Origin: Janthinobacterium sp.
GTDB lineage: Bacteria > Pseudomonadota > Gammaproteobacteria > Burkholderiales > Burkholderiaceae_D
Assembly (NCBI RefSeq): GCF_009923995.1
Contig: NZ_RFSK01000005.1
Location: 107,131 to 171,130 of the forward strand
DNA length: 64,000 nt
Direction: 5' to 3'
Within the stretch, counting starts at the first letter, position 1. Each line of letters starts with the position of its first letter. A model generated the notes under the pieces. The model worked only from the letters and a program-made list of their open reading frames with translations. It ran no database searches and was not told the origin of the DNA. Positions 26,588 through 34,168 of this stretch are shown piece after piece. Made by a program: the position numbers and the translations under genes.

Positions 26588-26923
26588 TCAATGCTTCGGA
26601 ATATCACCGACACAGCAAGGACACTCATACACTTTTGTGGGCCCTACCGTAACGTAAACCAGCAAGGGAAAAACAACAAACCAGAAGATCCACATTGGAT
26701 ACCCGCTCGCTTGAAATACGATAGCTACAACACCTGCGACAAGTAGCAGAACAATCAGTCCTGCAGTTATGCCTTCAGCCGCCACGTATCGGATAAAACC
26801 CGCCGGGCCTATGTAAGCACAGTGCGGGCACATGACTAATTCGTGATTTTTGTACTTAGAAAGATTTTTCCGCACCATTTCTTGGGATATGCAGCGCTCA
26901 TCTGGAACCTTTTGATATTGCAT
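26588..26923 (-). CDS. Small membrane protein with zinc-ribbon cysteines
   Basis: A 111-residue protein with two hydrophobic segments in the middle (AGLIVLLLVAGVVAIVF and MWIFWFVVFPLLVYVTV) that should cross the inner membrane as a hairpin. CPHC near residue 33 and CPCC near the C-terminus flank them on the same side and could bind one zinc ion. The ATG at 26923 has GGGAG six bases upstream; a longer in-frame start lacks a good site. The function is unknown. It is divergent from the XRE regulator at 27089. Confidence 0.6.
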   Translation of the reverse strand: MQYQKVPDERCISQEMVRKNLSKYKNHELVMCPHCAYIGPAGFIRYVAAEGITAGLIVLLLVAGVVAIVFQASGYPMWIFWFVVFPLLVYVTVGPTKVYECPCCVGDIPKH

Positions 26924-27088
26924 TTTAACTCCCAAAGAAAAGTCTCGAATACACGCCCTGGCGTCATATTCCTGCCCAAAAATTGCAGGTTACAGGGGTA
27001 TGGAACAAAATTTTACAGTAACTACTTGGTTTTTAGCAAGAACAATATTTCTACATAGTTACTCCTCCAATAGGTAGCTTGCTGAGTC

Positions 27089-27529
27089 ATGGAAACAAGC
27101 AATGAAGAAATCCGGCGCCAGTTCAGCGAACGGCTGCAGAAAGAGTTCATACGCGCAGGCCTAACTGTGAGCAGTCCGACGCAATTAGCCAAGGAGTTCA
27201 ACGAGCGCTACCCATCGAGCAAGGTAGCCGCTCAAACAGTACGCAAGTGGCTACTTGCGGATGCGATACCAACGCAGGCAAAGCTGTTAGCTCTTGCAGA
27301 TTGGCTTAGCGTATCGCCCCAATGGCTGCGGTACGGGATAGGAAAACGCACCCTACCAAACCCCGGAAAGGGAGCTGATAAGGGTGAAGATACAGTGATA
27401 GTCGTTGGTCATCGTAAGAGTGAGCTTGTCCAGCTAGTTGAAGTACTAATGCAGCTTTCTCCAGAAAACATTCGCTTGGTAGAAGGCATCGCTCAGTGCG
27501 TGCTAAGAAATCAGCAAGGGAAAGCGTAG
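27089..27529 (+). CDS. Phage-type XRE helix-turn-helix regulator
   Basis: A 146-residue protein. The N-terminal half (FSERLQKEFIRAGL, SPTQLAKEFNERYP, VAAQTVRKWLLADAIPTQAKLLALADWLSVSPQWLRYG-type sequence) is a CI/Cro-like XRE helix-turn-helix followed by the usual 'P..LA.WL.V...WL..G' tail. The C-terminal half (LVQLVEVLMQLSPENIRLVEGIAQCV) could be a dimerisation helix. It lacks the S24 peptidase domain of LexA-cleavable repressors. It is probably a repressor of the neighbouring replication module, which lies convergent on the other strand. Confidence 0.75.
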   Translation: METSNEEIRRQFSERLQKEFIRAGLTVSSPTQLAKEFNERYPSSKVAAQTVRKWLLADAIPTQAKLLALADWLSVSPQWLRYGIGKRTLPNPGKGADKGEDTVIVVGHRKSELVQLVEVLMQLSPENIRLVEGIAQCVLRNQQGKA

Positions 27530-27545
27530 TACTTGCGACTGCATG

Positions 27546-27577
27546 GAGGCTGCAGGTATGTAAATACCTGCAGCCTC
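27546..27577. other. Perfect 14-bp hairpin between convergent genes
   Basis: GAGGCTGCAGGTAT, a GTAA loop, and the exact complement. It lies between the ends of the XRE gene and the replication gene. No T tract follows on either strand, so it may be a terminator of another type, a single-strand origin or a protein site. Confidence 0.6.
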
Positions 27578-27748
27578 ATCCATAGCATAGTAACCGCCTA
27601 TAAATTTTCTAAATTAGTACACAAGCGTGAGCACAAAAGTGTAGTGAGCTTAGAAGTTTATGATCGCGAAGATTCATGAAACCAAGACAAACTCAGAAAG
27701 GCAGTAATCGAACAACCAACATCAGGGGGCAAGTATCTCAGGATGTGC

Positions 27749-28816
27749 CTAGAACTTTGGGTTACGAGCGACTTTCTCAGCATTTTTAGCAAGCCACGCG
27801 GGTACTTTAGCAACCCGCTTTCCGCTCAATAAAATTGTGCGTAGCTTCCTCATCTCTCCTGTTGTCGGCGGGGCATCAATGTCAATACCGAGCGCTCGGA
27901 ACGCCGCGCGGTGCACCTGTAGCGTTCGCTTTGAATAGACCGTTTCAAGGTCCCCTCCCAGCTTTGCAAGAGCCAAAACAGCACGCAACTTTGGTTTCAC
28001 GCAATCTAGTTCTTGTTTCGTCACAACCGGGCTTAGTACATTCAAAAGCTTCAACCGCTTTGCGTACTTTTCAAATAGGGTCCGCGCGGTATCACTATCC
28101 CATGCAGAAGCCTGGTCGAGACCAAGTTCTCTTAACAAGGAACCACGGAATCGGATTTCAAGTCGAAGCATCCCCTTGCAGTCCGATACCAACTGGTCGT
28201 AGTGCTCATTGTCATCTGATTTATCTTTGTTTCTCTTTGCAAGCATTTGAGGGTGCTTCATGTACATGACGATCTGATACTTGGTTCCCAGTTGGGGGCT
28301 CCAATAAATGCTATTTCCAATCTTGTGCATGGAGCCTCGATGCCCCACAAGCTGATGAGCTACTTGCTTCAAAACACGTGATAACTGCTCGTCAGACTTA
28401 AACGCAAGATTCACCGCTATGTCTACGCGGCTTAAGGTAATCTCGCCAGCTAGCCAAGCTGCCGGCAGCTTCTCCTCGCCAGCATTTAGGCCGATCTTCT
28501 TCTTCAGATCTTGCAAAACATTGAGACAACCATTCTTCAGGTTAGGCGACGTATACACGTTCTGACCCGACTTATAGGCAAATATTGAGCCCTCCACAGA
28601 CAGCTCTCGCGCCATCGATTCGTAACGCACATGCACAGCGTGACGCTTCTGGTATCCAGCTATACGCCTCCTATTGGTTTTACTGCTCTTCTTCTCACCG
28701 TCGCAATAGACTTCGCCACGCGTCTTCGCTTTTAAAAGCGTCATGTCGACATCGGCGTTTGCGACTGAGAATTCTACGGTGTCGATATTGAACAAGGTTT
28801 CTTTTGGAAAGTTCAT
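27749..28816 (-). CDS. Phage/plasmid replication protein, gene II/X family
   Basis: A 355-residue protein resembling the replication initiators of filamentous phages and related plasmids (gpII/X type). Supporting stretches are FNIDTVEFSV near the start, LSRVDIAVNLAF in the middle, YQIVMYMKHPQML and the conserved MLRLEIRFRGSLLRELGLD. Such proteins nick the plus origin and drive rolling-circle replication; the catalytic Tyr is not obvious to me. It starts at ATG 28816 and is preceded by an 11-bp hairpin (28846-28873) that could be its origin. Its presence in an integrated island suggests a phage satellite or a replicative integrative element. Confidence 0.7.
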   Translation of the reverse strand: MNFPKETLFNIDTVEFSVANADVDMTLLKAKTRGEVYCDGEKKSSKTNRRRIAGYQKRHAVHVRYESMARELSVEGSIFAYKSGQNVYTSPNLKNGCLNVLQDLKKKIGLNAGEEKLPAAWLAGEITLSRVDIAVNLAFKSDEQLSRVLKQVAHQLVGHRGSMHKIGNSIYWSPQLGTKYQIVMYMKHPQMLAKRNKDKSDDNEHYDQLVSDCKGMLRLEIRFRGSLLRELGLDQASAWDSDTARTLFEKYAKRLKLLNVLSPVVTKQELDCVKPKLRAVLALAKLGGDLETVYSKRTLQVHRAAFRALGIDIDAPPTTGEMRKLRTILLSGKRVAKVPAWLAKNAEKVARNPKF

Positions 28817-28845
28817 GAGGGTCCTTAAAGTTAGAGATGAGGGCG

Positions 28846-28873
28846 TGTCAGCACAAGCAACGTTGTGCTGACA
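28846..28873. other. Candidate replication origin hairpin upstream of rep
   Basis: TGTCAGCACAA, loop GCAACG and TTGTGCTGACA form a perfect 11-bp stem, 30 bases upstream of the replication gene start. Rolling-circle Rep proteins often nick in such a hairpin. An operator is also possible. Confidence 0.45.
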
Positions 28874-28896
28874 TCACGGCATATTTACTAGTAGGT

Positions 28897-29001
28897 TTAG
28901 AACGACTTGAAGAGGAAAGCAGGTTCCTGATAACCAGGCAGTCCAGTGGTTCCGCTATGCAGGTACGGAAGGCGTGCTAAAGGCGGTGCCTGACACATCA
29001 T
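28897..29001 (-). CDS. Possible 34-residue small protein between alpA-like and rep genes
   Basis: An ATGATG preceded by GAGAGA opens a frame of 34 residues, MMCQAPPLARLPYLHSGTTG and onward, ending in FKSF. It lies between the AlpA-like and replication genes on the same strand. It is too short to judge by composition, so I mark it as tentative. The rest of 28817-29149 shows only the hairpin described separately. Confidence 0.25.
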   Translation of the reverse strand: MMCQAPPLARLPYLHSGTTGLPGYQEPAFLFKSF

Positions 29002-29149
29002 TCTCTCTATTGTTACGTATAGGTGTATCTACATCATGTATTACAGAGGATGCCCTGACGGGCAGATAGATAACCTCACTACAGCGTTTCGTCATCCTCA
29101 TCACTACTTAAATCAGCACACGATCAACGCGCTGCGCATGCTGCCTCAT

Positions 29150-29329
29150 TCACGTTGATGTCGTAGTTCGCGCCAGCAACCATGCATCGATTTCTTCAAG
29201 GTTCCATCCAATTGCTTGGCTGGATAGCTTCAGGTGCTTAGGGAAGCTCCCTGCCCTTTCGAGACGCCAAACGGTTGATCGAGACAACCCGATTTTTGCG
29301 AAAAGGGCTTTAGGACGAATAATTTTCAT
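29150..29329 (-). CDS. AlpA-family phage-type transcriptional regulator
   Basis: A 59-residue HTH protein, MKIIRPKALFAKIGLSRSTV followed by WRLERAGSFPKHLKLS and IGWNLEEIDAWLLAR. This is the AlpA layout: the helix-turn-helix reads 'GLSRSTVWRLE', then 'FPK..KLS..A.GW...EID.WL..R'. AlpA proteins activate integrase/excision genes in prophages and islands. Here it lies upstream of, and on the same strand as, the replication gene, so it probably controls that module and perhaps excision. The ribosome binding site is weak. Confidence 0.85.
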   Translation of the reverse strand: MKIIRPKALFAKIGLSRSTVWRLERAGSFPKHLKLSSQAIGWNLEEIDAWLLARTTTST

Positions 29330-29600
29330 TGGTGTCTCACACAGATAAGTTACGTTACAGCCGTAGCTGTTCTTGTGTAGAGGCTGTCCACATCACGGTG
29401 GCCAGATGCCTGTACCAACTCTATTTACTTGGTCGCTATTTTTAGGTTCCATGTTTGTGAAAACATCAAAAAACAGCATTTTTTCAGCGTTTTTTACTGT
29501 TTTTCAGATTTTTTTCTCAGTAATAGAAATTTTCAATTTTGCATTTTTTTTGACTTTTATGCTACGATGCTACAAGTAATAGAAATTTTTAAGACGGAAC
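29330..29600. promoter_or_regulatory. AT-rich divergent control region with a 15-bp direct repeat
   Basis: This gap separates the divergent AlpA-like gene and the 184-residue gene. It is strongly AT-rich with T tracts. AGTAATAGAAATTTT occurs twice, at 29519-29533 and 29575-29589, the second copy just before the downstream gene. TTGACT lies at 29550-29555. The copies may be operator half-sites or promoter parts. Confidence 0.5.
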
Positions 29601-30155
29601 ATGACCCAGAAGACTGCAACGAATGAAGAGCGTAAAAAACAGGATTTGATTCGTAAGATCACAATCTGGAGAGACGGATGGGAGAGGCAACTCCGCCCAT
29701 TGGCAAGGAACTGGGTAGACCGTAAGTTAGGTGATGCCGCTAACTCTATTAATTCGTTCTACTTTATGGACCCTGGAGAATTAGTCGATCAGTTACAACG
29801 CGAAATTGTTGCGATGCAGGCGAAAATCTTCAAAGCTGGCTACAGGGGCAGGACAAGGCCACGGACGATGTGGATACCTAGTCTTTATCTCTACCCTACA
29901 AAATTAGAGGTTCACAAATACATTGCTAAATCTGTTCGCCGTCCGACCGCCTTAACAAAAAAGGACTCAGAAACGATACGAAATGGTGAGTCGCGACGCA
30001 TTTATCGAACGGGCCATTTATACAAGCTTTCCGTCAAAACTGCGGAGGGAACTCGATTTAATAGCCTGACAAACTTTATTGTTTGTGTTTGCGATCCAGA
30101 CAAAAAAATGCCTCAAGTCTTGCAAATTTGCAGAAATGGAGATTTCTTGGTTTAG
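29601..30155 (+). CDS. Hypothetical protein, 184 aa, unknown
   Basis: A basic 184-residue protein I do not recognise. It starts at ATG 29601 with ACGGAAC immediately upstream. The N-terminal half is helical and charged (RKKQDLIRKITIW, LVDQLQREIVAMQAKIF). The C-terminal part looks like beta strands (SLTNFIVCVCDPDKKMPQVLQIC). No signal peptide, membrane segment or catalytic motif is visible. It lies between a phage-like replication module and the RloC-like ATPase gene and may belong to either. Codon use is AT-rich like its neighbours. Confidence 0.6.
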   Translation: MTQKTATNEERKKQDLIRKITIWRDGWERQLRPLARNWVDRKLGDAANSINSFYFMDPGELVDQLQREIVAMQAKIFKAGYRGRTRPRTMWIPSLYLYPTKLEVHKYIAKSVRRPTALTKKDSETIRNGESRRIYRTGHLYKLSVKTAEGTRFNSLTNFIVCVCDPDKKMPQVLQICRNGDFLV

Positions 30156-30588
30156 CTAACCACCGTCAGTCGGGCGCTCTGGTGAGGCAGATAGAATTTA
30201 CAACTTCTATGAGAGCCCGAAGCAAAAGTGCTCCGTTCATATCCCGCCTGAACTTTCTTAGTAAATAATGGCATCCAGACCACGGCACTTTAGCTTTCGG
30301 TTCCGCCATTGTTTCGCATTGAATTCAACCGCCAGCCACGTATATCATCGTGACAAGCATTGCAACCAGAGTACAAAACTTTAATGCGAACAAACAACAA
30401 AGATTACGATTTTTCAATATTATAATTAATGTTGTAAAATTAAGTGTTAAAAAATAAACATAAAGAGATTTAACTCTGGCGCCGAGAAGGCTCACTAGGG
30501 TCAACATTTATACAAATCCTTACCACCCAAATATGTGAACTTGGCGGGAAAGGCAATGTGCGGGCTTCCACCAGAAAAGGCGCAAGAT
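30156..30588. other. Non-coding region before the RloC-like gene
   Basis: I see no convincing gene. It is AT-rich around 30380-30470 and contains TATAAT at 30421-30426, a possible -10 for the downstream ATPase gene, without a good -35. Confidence 0.4.
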
Positions 30589-32844
30589 ATGTTGAAAAAT
30601 ATACAACAAATCAAGGGACTTGGTGTTTTTAATGACTACACACATAAAACGGATGAGACCAGCGAATTTGGAGCAAAAAACCTGATCTATGGCTGGAACT
30701 ACTCCGGCAAGACAACGCTGTCCCGCCTAATGTCGACGTTGGAGCGTAAAGCCCTTGGCCCTGACCTCCCTGCCTTTAGGTTCACACTAAACACTGATGG
30801 CGATGCCATCAACGAAACCAACTACACCGCCCATCCTTTGACCGTTAGGGTGTTCAATTCAGACTTCATTGTGGAGAATTTGAACTTCGCAGGCTCATCG
30901 TTCAAACCGATCCTGTTGCTCGGTGCTGACTCGGATAAAGCCCAGAAAGAGATCGATGATCTCGAATTGGAGAGGAAGGAGCTGCTGGAAGAAGCCGAGG
31001 TTAAGTCGAAACAGGCCGCCGCTAACTTGAAGACAATGACTACGGCAAAGACAACGACTGCTGCGACGATCAAAACGACGATAGGTATTGTCGAGGCGTT
31101 TGGATCAACTCAGCTCGAAAAGCAGATTGGGCTCGCCCGCATCGATACAGCGAAATTCAAGCTCAACGAATCAGTCGTACAAGAGAAGCTCAAAATCGCT
31201 CGAACTCAGGAAGCCGATAAGCTACCAACGCTGCCTCACGCCACTATATCGTTCAAACTTGATTCCTTATTAGCTGAAGTCCCAGCGCTGCTCGTCAAGA
31301 TTCCAGATATGGCAAATACCATCGACCACTTGGCACAGCATCCAAAAGTGGAAGCCTGGATTGCCACTGGCCTTCCACTGCATGAGGGTAAAGGAGAATG
31401 CGAGTTTTGCGGGGGACCATTGAAGCAGGACCATATGGCGGTCCTTATCGCTCACTTCTCAAAAGACCTCAGTAATCACAAACAGGATCTGACCAATCTA
31501 AAAATCAAACTTGCGGGCGCCGAAATAGCCTATACCGCACCAAAGGATGCCGAGATCGAATCAGCTTACCGCACGAGGATTGCTGCTGCTGCTGTAAAAC
31601 TGACCGATACGATCAAGTATTACAATGCCGCGATCGAAGCAGCGATCTTGGACTTAAACAGAAAATCACAGGCTCCATTCTCGACTGCAATCCTAACGCC
31701 TGTTACTCCAAACTCGACCCAAGCAGTAAAAGATGCGGCGAAGGAGCTTAATGACCTGATCGATGCGAACAACAAATCGTTCGACAACTTTCCCTCAGAA
31801 AAAGCTGAGGCCATCAATGCACTCAAACTGCACTTCGCACAAGAATTTTGTGTAAACCAAAAATTGGCTGGCTTTGAGACTAGCCAAAAAGAACTGGCAG
31901 ATTCTGTCGCGAACTACAATGATCGTGCAGATAAGTTAGCGGCCGCCATTCAAGAGAAGAAGGCCATCATCAGCAAATCTCAGTTGGGACGAGAAGAGAT
32001 GAACAAGATGATACAAAGCCTTCTCGGTGTGAACAGTGTTCATATCGATGTGGTCTCAGTCGGCACCGAAGAACGCTTCCAGCTTCAACGGGCGAACAAA
32101 AAGCCGGCTAAGCATCTGAGCGAGGGGGAGAAGACTGCCATCGCATTCTCCTACTTCCTTACACAGCTCCGCGAAACCAAGAATTTTGAAGATATCATTG
32201 TATACATCGACGACCCCATTTCGAGCCTGGACAGCAATCACATTTTTCAAGTGACAGCCATCATCAAAGAGACGTTTTTCCAACAGGCGAAACCAGGAAG
32301 TGAATGGACAACCCGTTGCAAGCAGATCTTCGTCTCAACACACAACTTTGAATTCTTCTCTTTGATGAAGGAGCTGAAGCCAGACAACAAGTCGTCTAAA
32401 CACTATCTCGTTAAGCGGAATTCGCCAACCACCTCAACCTTCTGTGATCTTCCGAAGTCGCTTAGCCAATACAGTTCAGAATACCACTTCCTATTCAGTG
32501 TCCTACACGATTTCCAACAAGCCCCCGATAAAAAAGACTTCCGCGTTCTGATGATGCTTCCAAATGCAGCTCGCCGCTTCTTAGAGCTATATAGCTATGC
32601 AAAGTATCCCGACACAAAAAACGCTACTGTAGATCAGCGAGTCGATCGAATCTTTGGGGCAGTGAAGTCCAAGCGTATCCTCAAAGCTCTGCATTATTTT
32701 AGTCACGCAAACAATATTGAGCGCATGACTGAGAACAACGAACTCATGTGCGATATCGAAGCAGCAGTGAAGGATCTGATGACGGCATTGGAAGAAGACG
32801 ATCCAATGCATATGGAAGCACTGCGGGCAGCCATCGCGGCTTAG
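30589..32844 (+). CDS. RloC-like AAA_13 ATPase, possible anticodon nuclease
   Basis: A 751-residue SMC-like ATPase of the AAA_13/RloC type. Walker A is GWNYSGKT (35-42). A long coiled coil is split by a zinc-hook motif CEFC (C271-C274). The ABC signature is LSEGEKTAIAF (from 510), Walker B is VYIDDPISS (D541-D542), and STHNF (H585) is the H-loop. The C-terminal part has R662, E666 (RRFLE) and H702/H706 (HYFSH), an arrangement like the R-E-H triad of PrrC/RloC anticodon nucleases, though the spacing E to H (36 or 40) differs a little from PrrC. RloC is known to cut tRNA after DNA damage or phage attack. The start is uncertain: GTG 30535 or ATG 30556 are alternatives. Confidence 0.75.
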   Translation: MLKNIQQIKGLGVFNDYTHKTDETSEFGAKNLIYGWNYSGKTTLSRLMSTLERKALGPDLPAFRFTLNTDGDAINETNYTAHPLTVRVFNSDFIVENLNFAGSSFKPILLLGADSDKAQKEIDDLELERKELLEEAEVKSKQAAANLKTMTTAKTTTAATIKTTIGIVEAFGSTQLEKQIGLARIDTAKFKLNESVVQEKLKIARTQEADKLPTLPHATISFKLDSLLAEVPALLVKIPDMANTIDHLAQHPKVEAWIATGLPLHEGKGECEFCGGPLKQDHMAVLIAHFSKDLSNHKQDLTNLKIKLAGAEIAYTAPKDAEIESAYRTRIAAAAVKLTDTIKYYNAAIEAAILDLNRKSQAPFSTAILTPVTPNSTQAVKDAAKELNDLIDANNKSFDNFPSEKAEAINALKLHFAQEFCVNQKLAGFETSQKELADSVANYNDRADKLAAAIQEKKAIISKSQLGREEMNKMIQSLLGVNSVHIDVVSVGTEERFQLQRANKKPAKHLSEGEKTAIAFSYFLTQLRETKNFEDIIVYIDDPISSLDSNHIFQVTAIIKETFFQQAKPGSEWTTRCKQIFVSTHNFEFFSLMKELKPDNKSSKHYLVKRNSPTTSTFCDLPKSLSQYSSEYHFLFSVLHDFQQAPDKKDFRVLMMLPNAARRFLELYSYAKYPDTKNATVDQRVDRIFGAVKSKRILKALHYFSHANNIERMTENNELMCDIEAAVKDLMTALEEDDPMHMEALRAAIAA

Positions 32845-33286
32845 GCGAACCGTAAGCATCTTGTCCGAACCGTCTTTATCTGCTCGCCGCCGACGCTTGC
32901 GTCGACTTCAGTGCGGCCCACCACAGTGCGCCGGCGCACAGTGCAGCCAGCTATCCCTGCGACCGAGGCGGTGCCAGCAGCACTGAATTCGTTCGGTATG
33001 GTCGTCACGCCAACTGTGCTGGCTAACGTGGGATTTCCGGCAATCGAAGCGCGCGCTGCGTACAAGGAGCCGGCGACCGCTACGCGTTCCGGTATGACGA
33101 ACTGGCTATGTTTATAGTTGCGGGTCAGGAGGCGCGGTTGGCGGCGCTCGAAGCGGCGTAAAAAACTCAATGCACCACCACAACCCCTTCGGCGGATTTT
33201 TTCATTTCTACCGCCTGGAGATGCTCCACTTGCAGTATCCACATGGCAATATATATTGCCATTTTAATACTAATTAAGAGGTGTAA
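32845..33286. other. GC-rich intergenic stretch, no supported gene
   Basis: From about 32900 to 33160 the composition is GC-rich, unlike the AT-rich genes on both sides. Short frames are open on both strands (for example 32911-33117), but none has a convincing ribosome binding site or recognisable product. It may be a fragment of an unrelated gene. Confidence 0.4.
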
Positions 33287-33679
33287 ATGGACGATATGTA
33301 CAAATTTGCAATGGCGGCGGTTTTATTCGTCTTAGCTGTCATTCTGTACAACTGCTATATCTTTGCAAAAGCCAATGGGGTTGAAACGAGCATCGTTTTC
33401 CAAACAGCGTTGGCTATCATCGGAGTCAGCGGACTGGCGATCGGGGTAGTCAGCTTGATTGGTCTTACGGAAGGTTTTTGTTTTTGGCTCGTCTTCTGCT
33501 GGATTTCCCTATGTCCACTGCTGAGCGCTATTGCTTACGTGAATTCAGTCAGCTCACACTGGCGGTTAAGTGCTCAGGAGACCGTTTACTATGGGATGTG
33601 GTGGTTCCAGTGGGGCATCGGCGCTGCTTTCGTTGTCTTGGGATATTTCCTCATTAAGCGGAAGCGCAGCTACTACTGA
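33287..33679 (+). CDS. Small integral membrane protein, unknown
   Basis: A 130-residue protein with four hydrophobic stretches: FAMAAVLFVLAVILYNCYIF, TALAIIGVSGLAIGVVSLIG, FWLVFCWISLCPLLSAIAYV and WGIGAAFVVLGYFLI, ending in a basic tail KRKRSYY. It should be an inner-membrane protein with four segments and no large domain. The ATG has AGAGGTG five bases upstream. A rho-independent terminator lies 22 bases after the stop, so it is a single-gene unit near the island's right end. The function is unknown. Confidence 0.65.
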   Translation: MDDMYKFAMAAVLFVLAVILYNCYIFAKANGVETSIVFQTALAIIGVSGLAIGVVSLIGLTEGFCFWLVFCWISLCPLLSAIAYVNSVSSHWRLSAQETVYYGMWWFQWGIGAAFVVLGYFLIKRKRSYY

Positions 33680-33700
33680 CCCATAAACAGCCTAAGACGA

Positions 33701-33725
33701 AGCCCTCTATCAGAGGGCTCTTTTA
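33701..33725 (+). terminator. Terminator after the island membrane protein
   Basis: AGCCCTCT, loop ATC and AGAGGGCT form a perfect 8-bp stem, followed by CTTTT. Confidence 0.8.
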
Positions 33726-33984
33726 CGCCTTGATTAGTGACAATATCCGCGCAATTTTGCCATTAAATAATAGAATATCTGGGTGTAAAAGTGTGCGCCG
33801 CTCTACACTTAACGTTTGAAGTTTCGGGCAAAATAAAAAGACTTCAAGATACCCTTCTACAACGAAGACGCCCCTTGTTCTCGTAACACATCCTCATGAA
33901 GACAATAGTCACAAAAAAAGCTGTGTACACATCTGTGTACACAGCTTCTTATCTCAGCAGCACAAAAACTGCTAAGTCTTTGAT
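33726..33984. other. Right end of the island, no gene
   Basis: About 260 bases without a coding frame that I can support. It holds a GTGTA...TACAC pair around 33784-33810 and the terminator/palindrome at 33918-33947. Confidence 0.5.
33912..33947 (-). terminator. Island-supplied terminator of tRNA-Pro, TGTGTACA-rich
   Basis: On the minus strand a near-perfect 14-bp hairpin (arms 33918-33931 and 33934-33947) is followed by seven T. It lies downstream of the tRNA-Pro 3' end and so replaces the chromosomal terminator left at 6416-6448. Its arms carry the TGTGTACA motif that also occurs upstream of the integrase. Confidence 0.75.
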
Positions 33985-34037
33985 TCTAATGGTCGGGGCG
34001 AGAAGATTCGAACTTCCGACCCCATGCACCCCATGCA
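33985..34037. repeat. attR: 53-bp direct repeat within tRNA-Pro
   Basis: Identical to 6460-6512. Here the repeat forms the 3' part of an intact tRNA-Pro gene. It is the right junction of the island. Confidence 0.93.
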
Positions 34038-34066
34038 TGTACGCTACCAGGCTGCGCTACGCCCCG
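33990..34066 (-). tRNA. tRNA-Pro (anticodon GGG)
   Basis: On the minus strand the 77 bases fold as a cloverleaf: acceptor CGGGGCG pairs with CGCCCCG, D arm with CCTGGTAG, anticodon stem CATGC/GCATG with loop ATGGGGT (anticodon GGG), T arm with GTTCGAATC, and an encoded CCA end. The 5' part is chromosomal; the 3' part comes from the island's copy of the attachment site and restores the gene exactly. Confidence 0.95.
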
Positions 34067-34168
34067 ACGAGGTGAGAATTATAGCAGACGCTTTTAGGTT
34101 TTTGCCATGCTTTCCGCATGATTCATATCGAACTGCGCAAACTTTTTTGCATGTTCGTGGCAAGCGCC

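Noticed and set aside
27089..29329. Complete prophage
   Set aside because: No capsid, tail, terminase or lysis gene is visible; only regulation and replication genes are present.
32911..33117. Plus-strand gene of 68 residues after the RloC-like gene
   Set aside because: There is no ribosome binding site and an overlapping minus-strand frame is equally open; the composition explains both.
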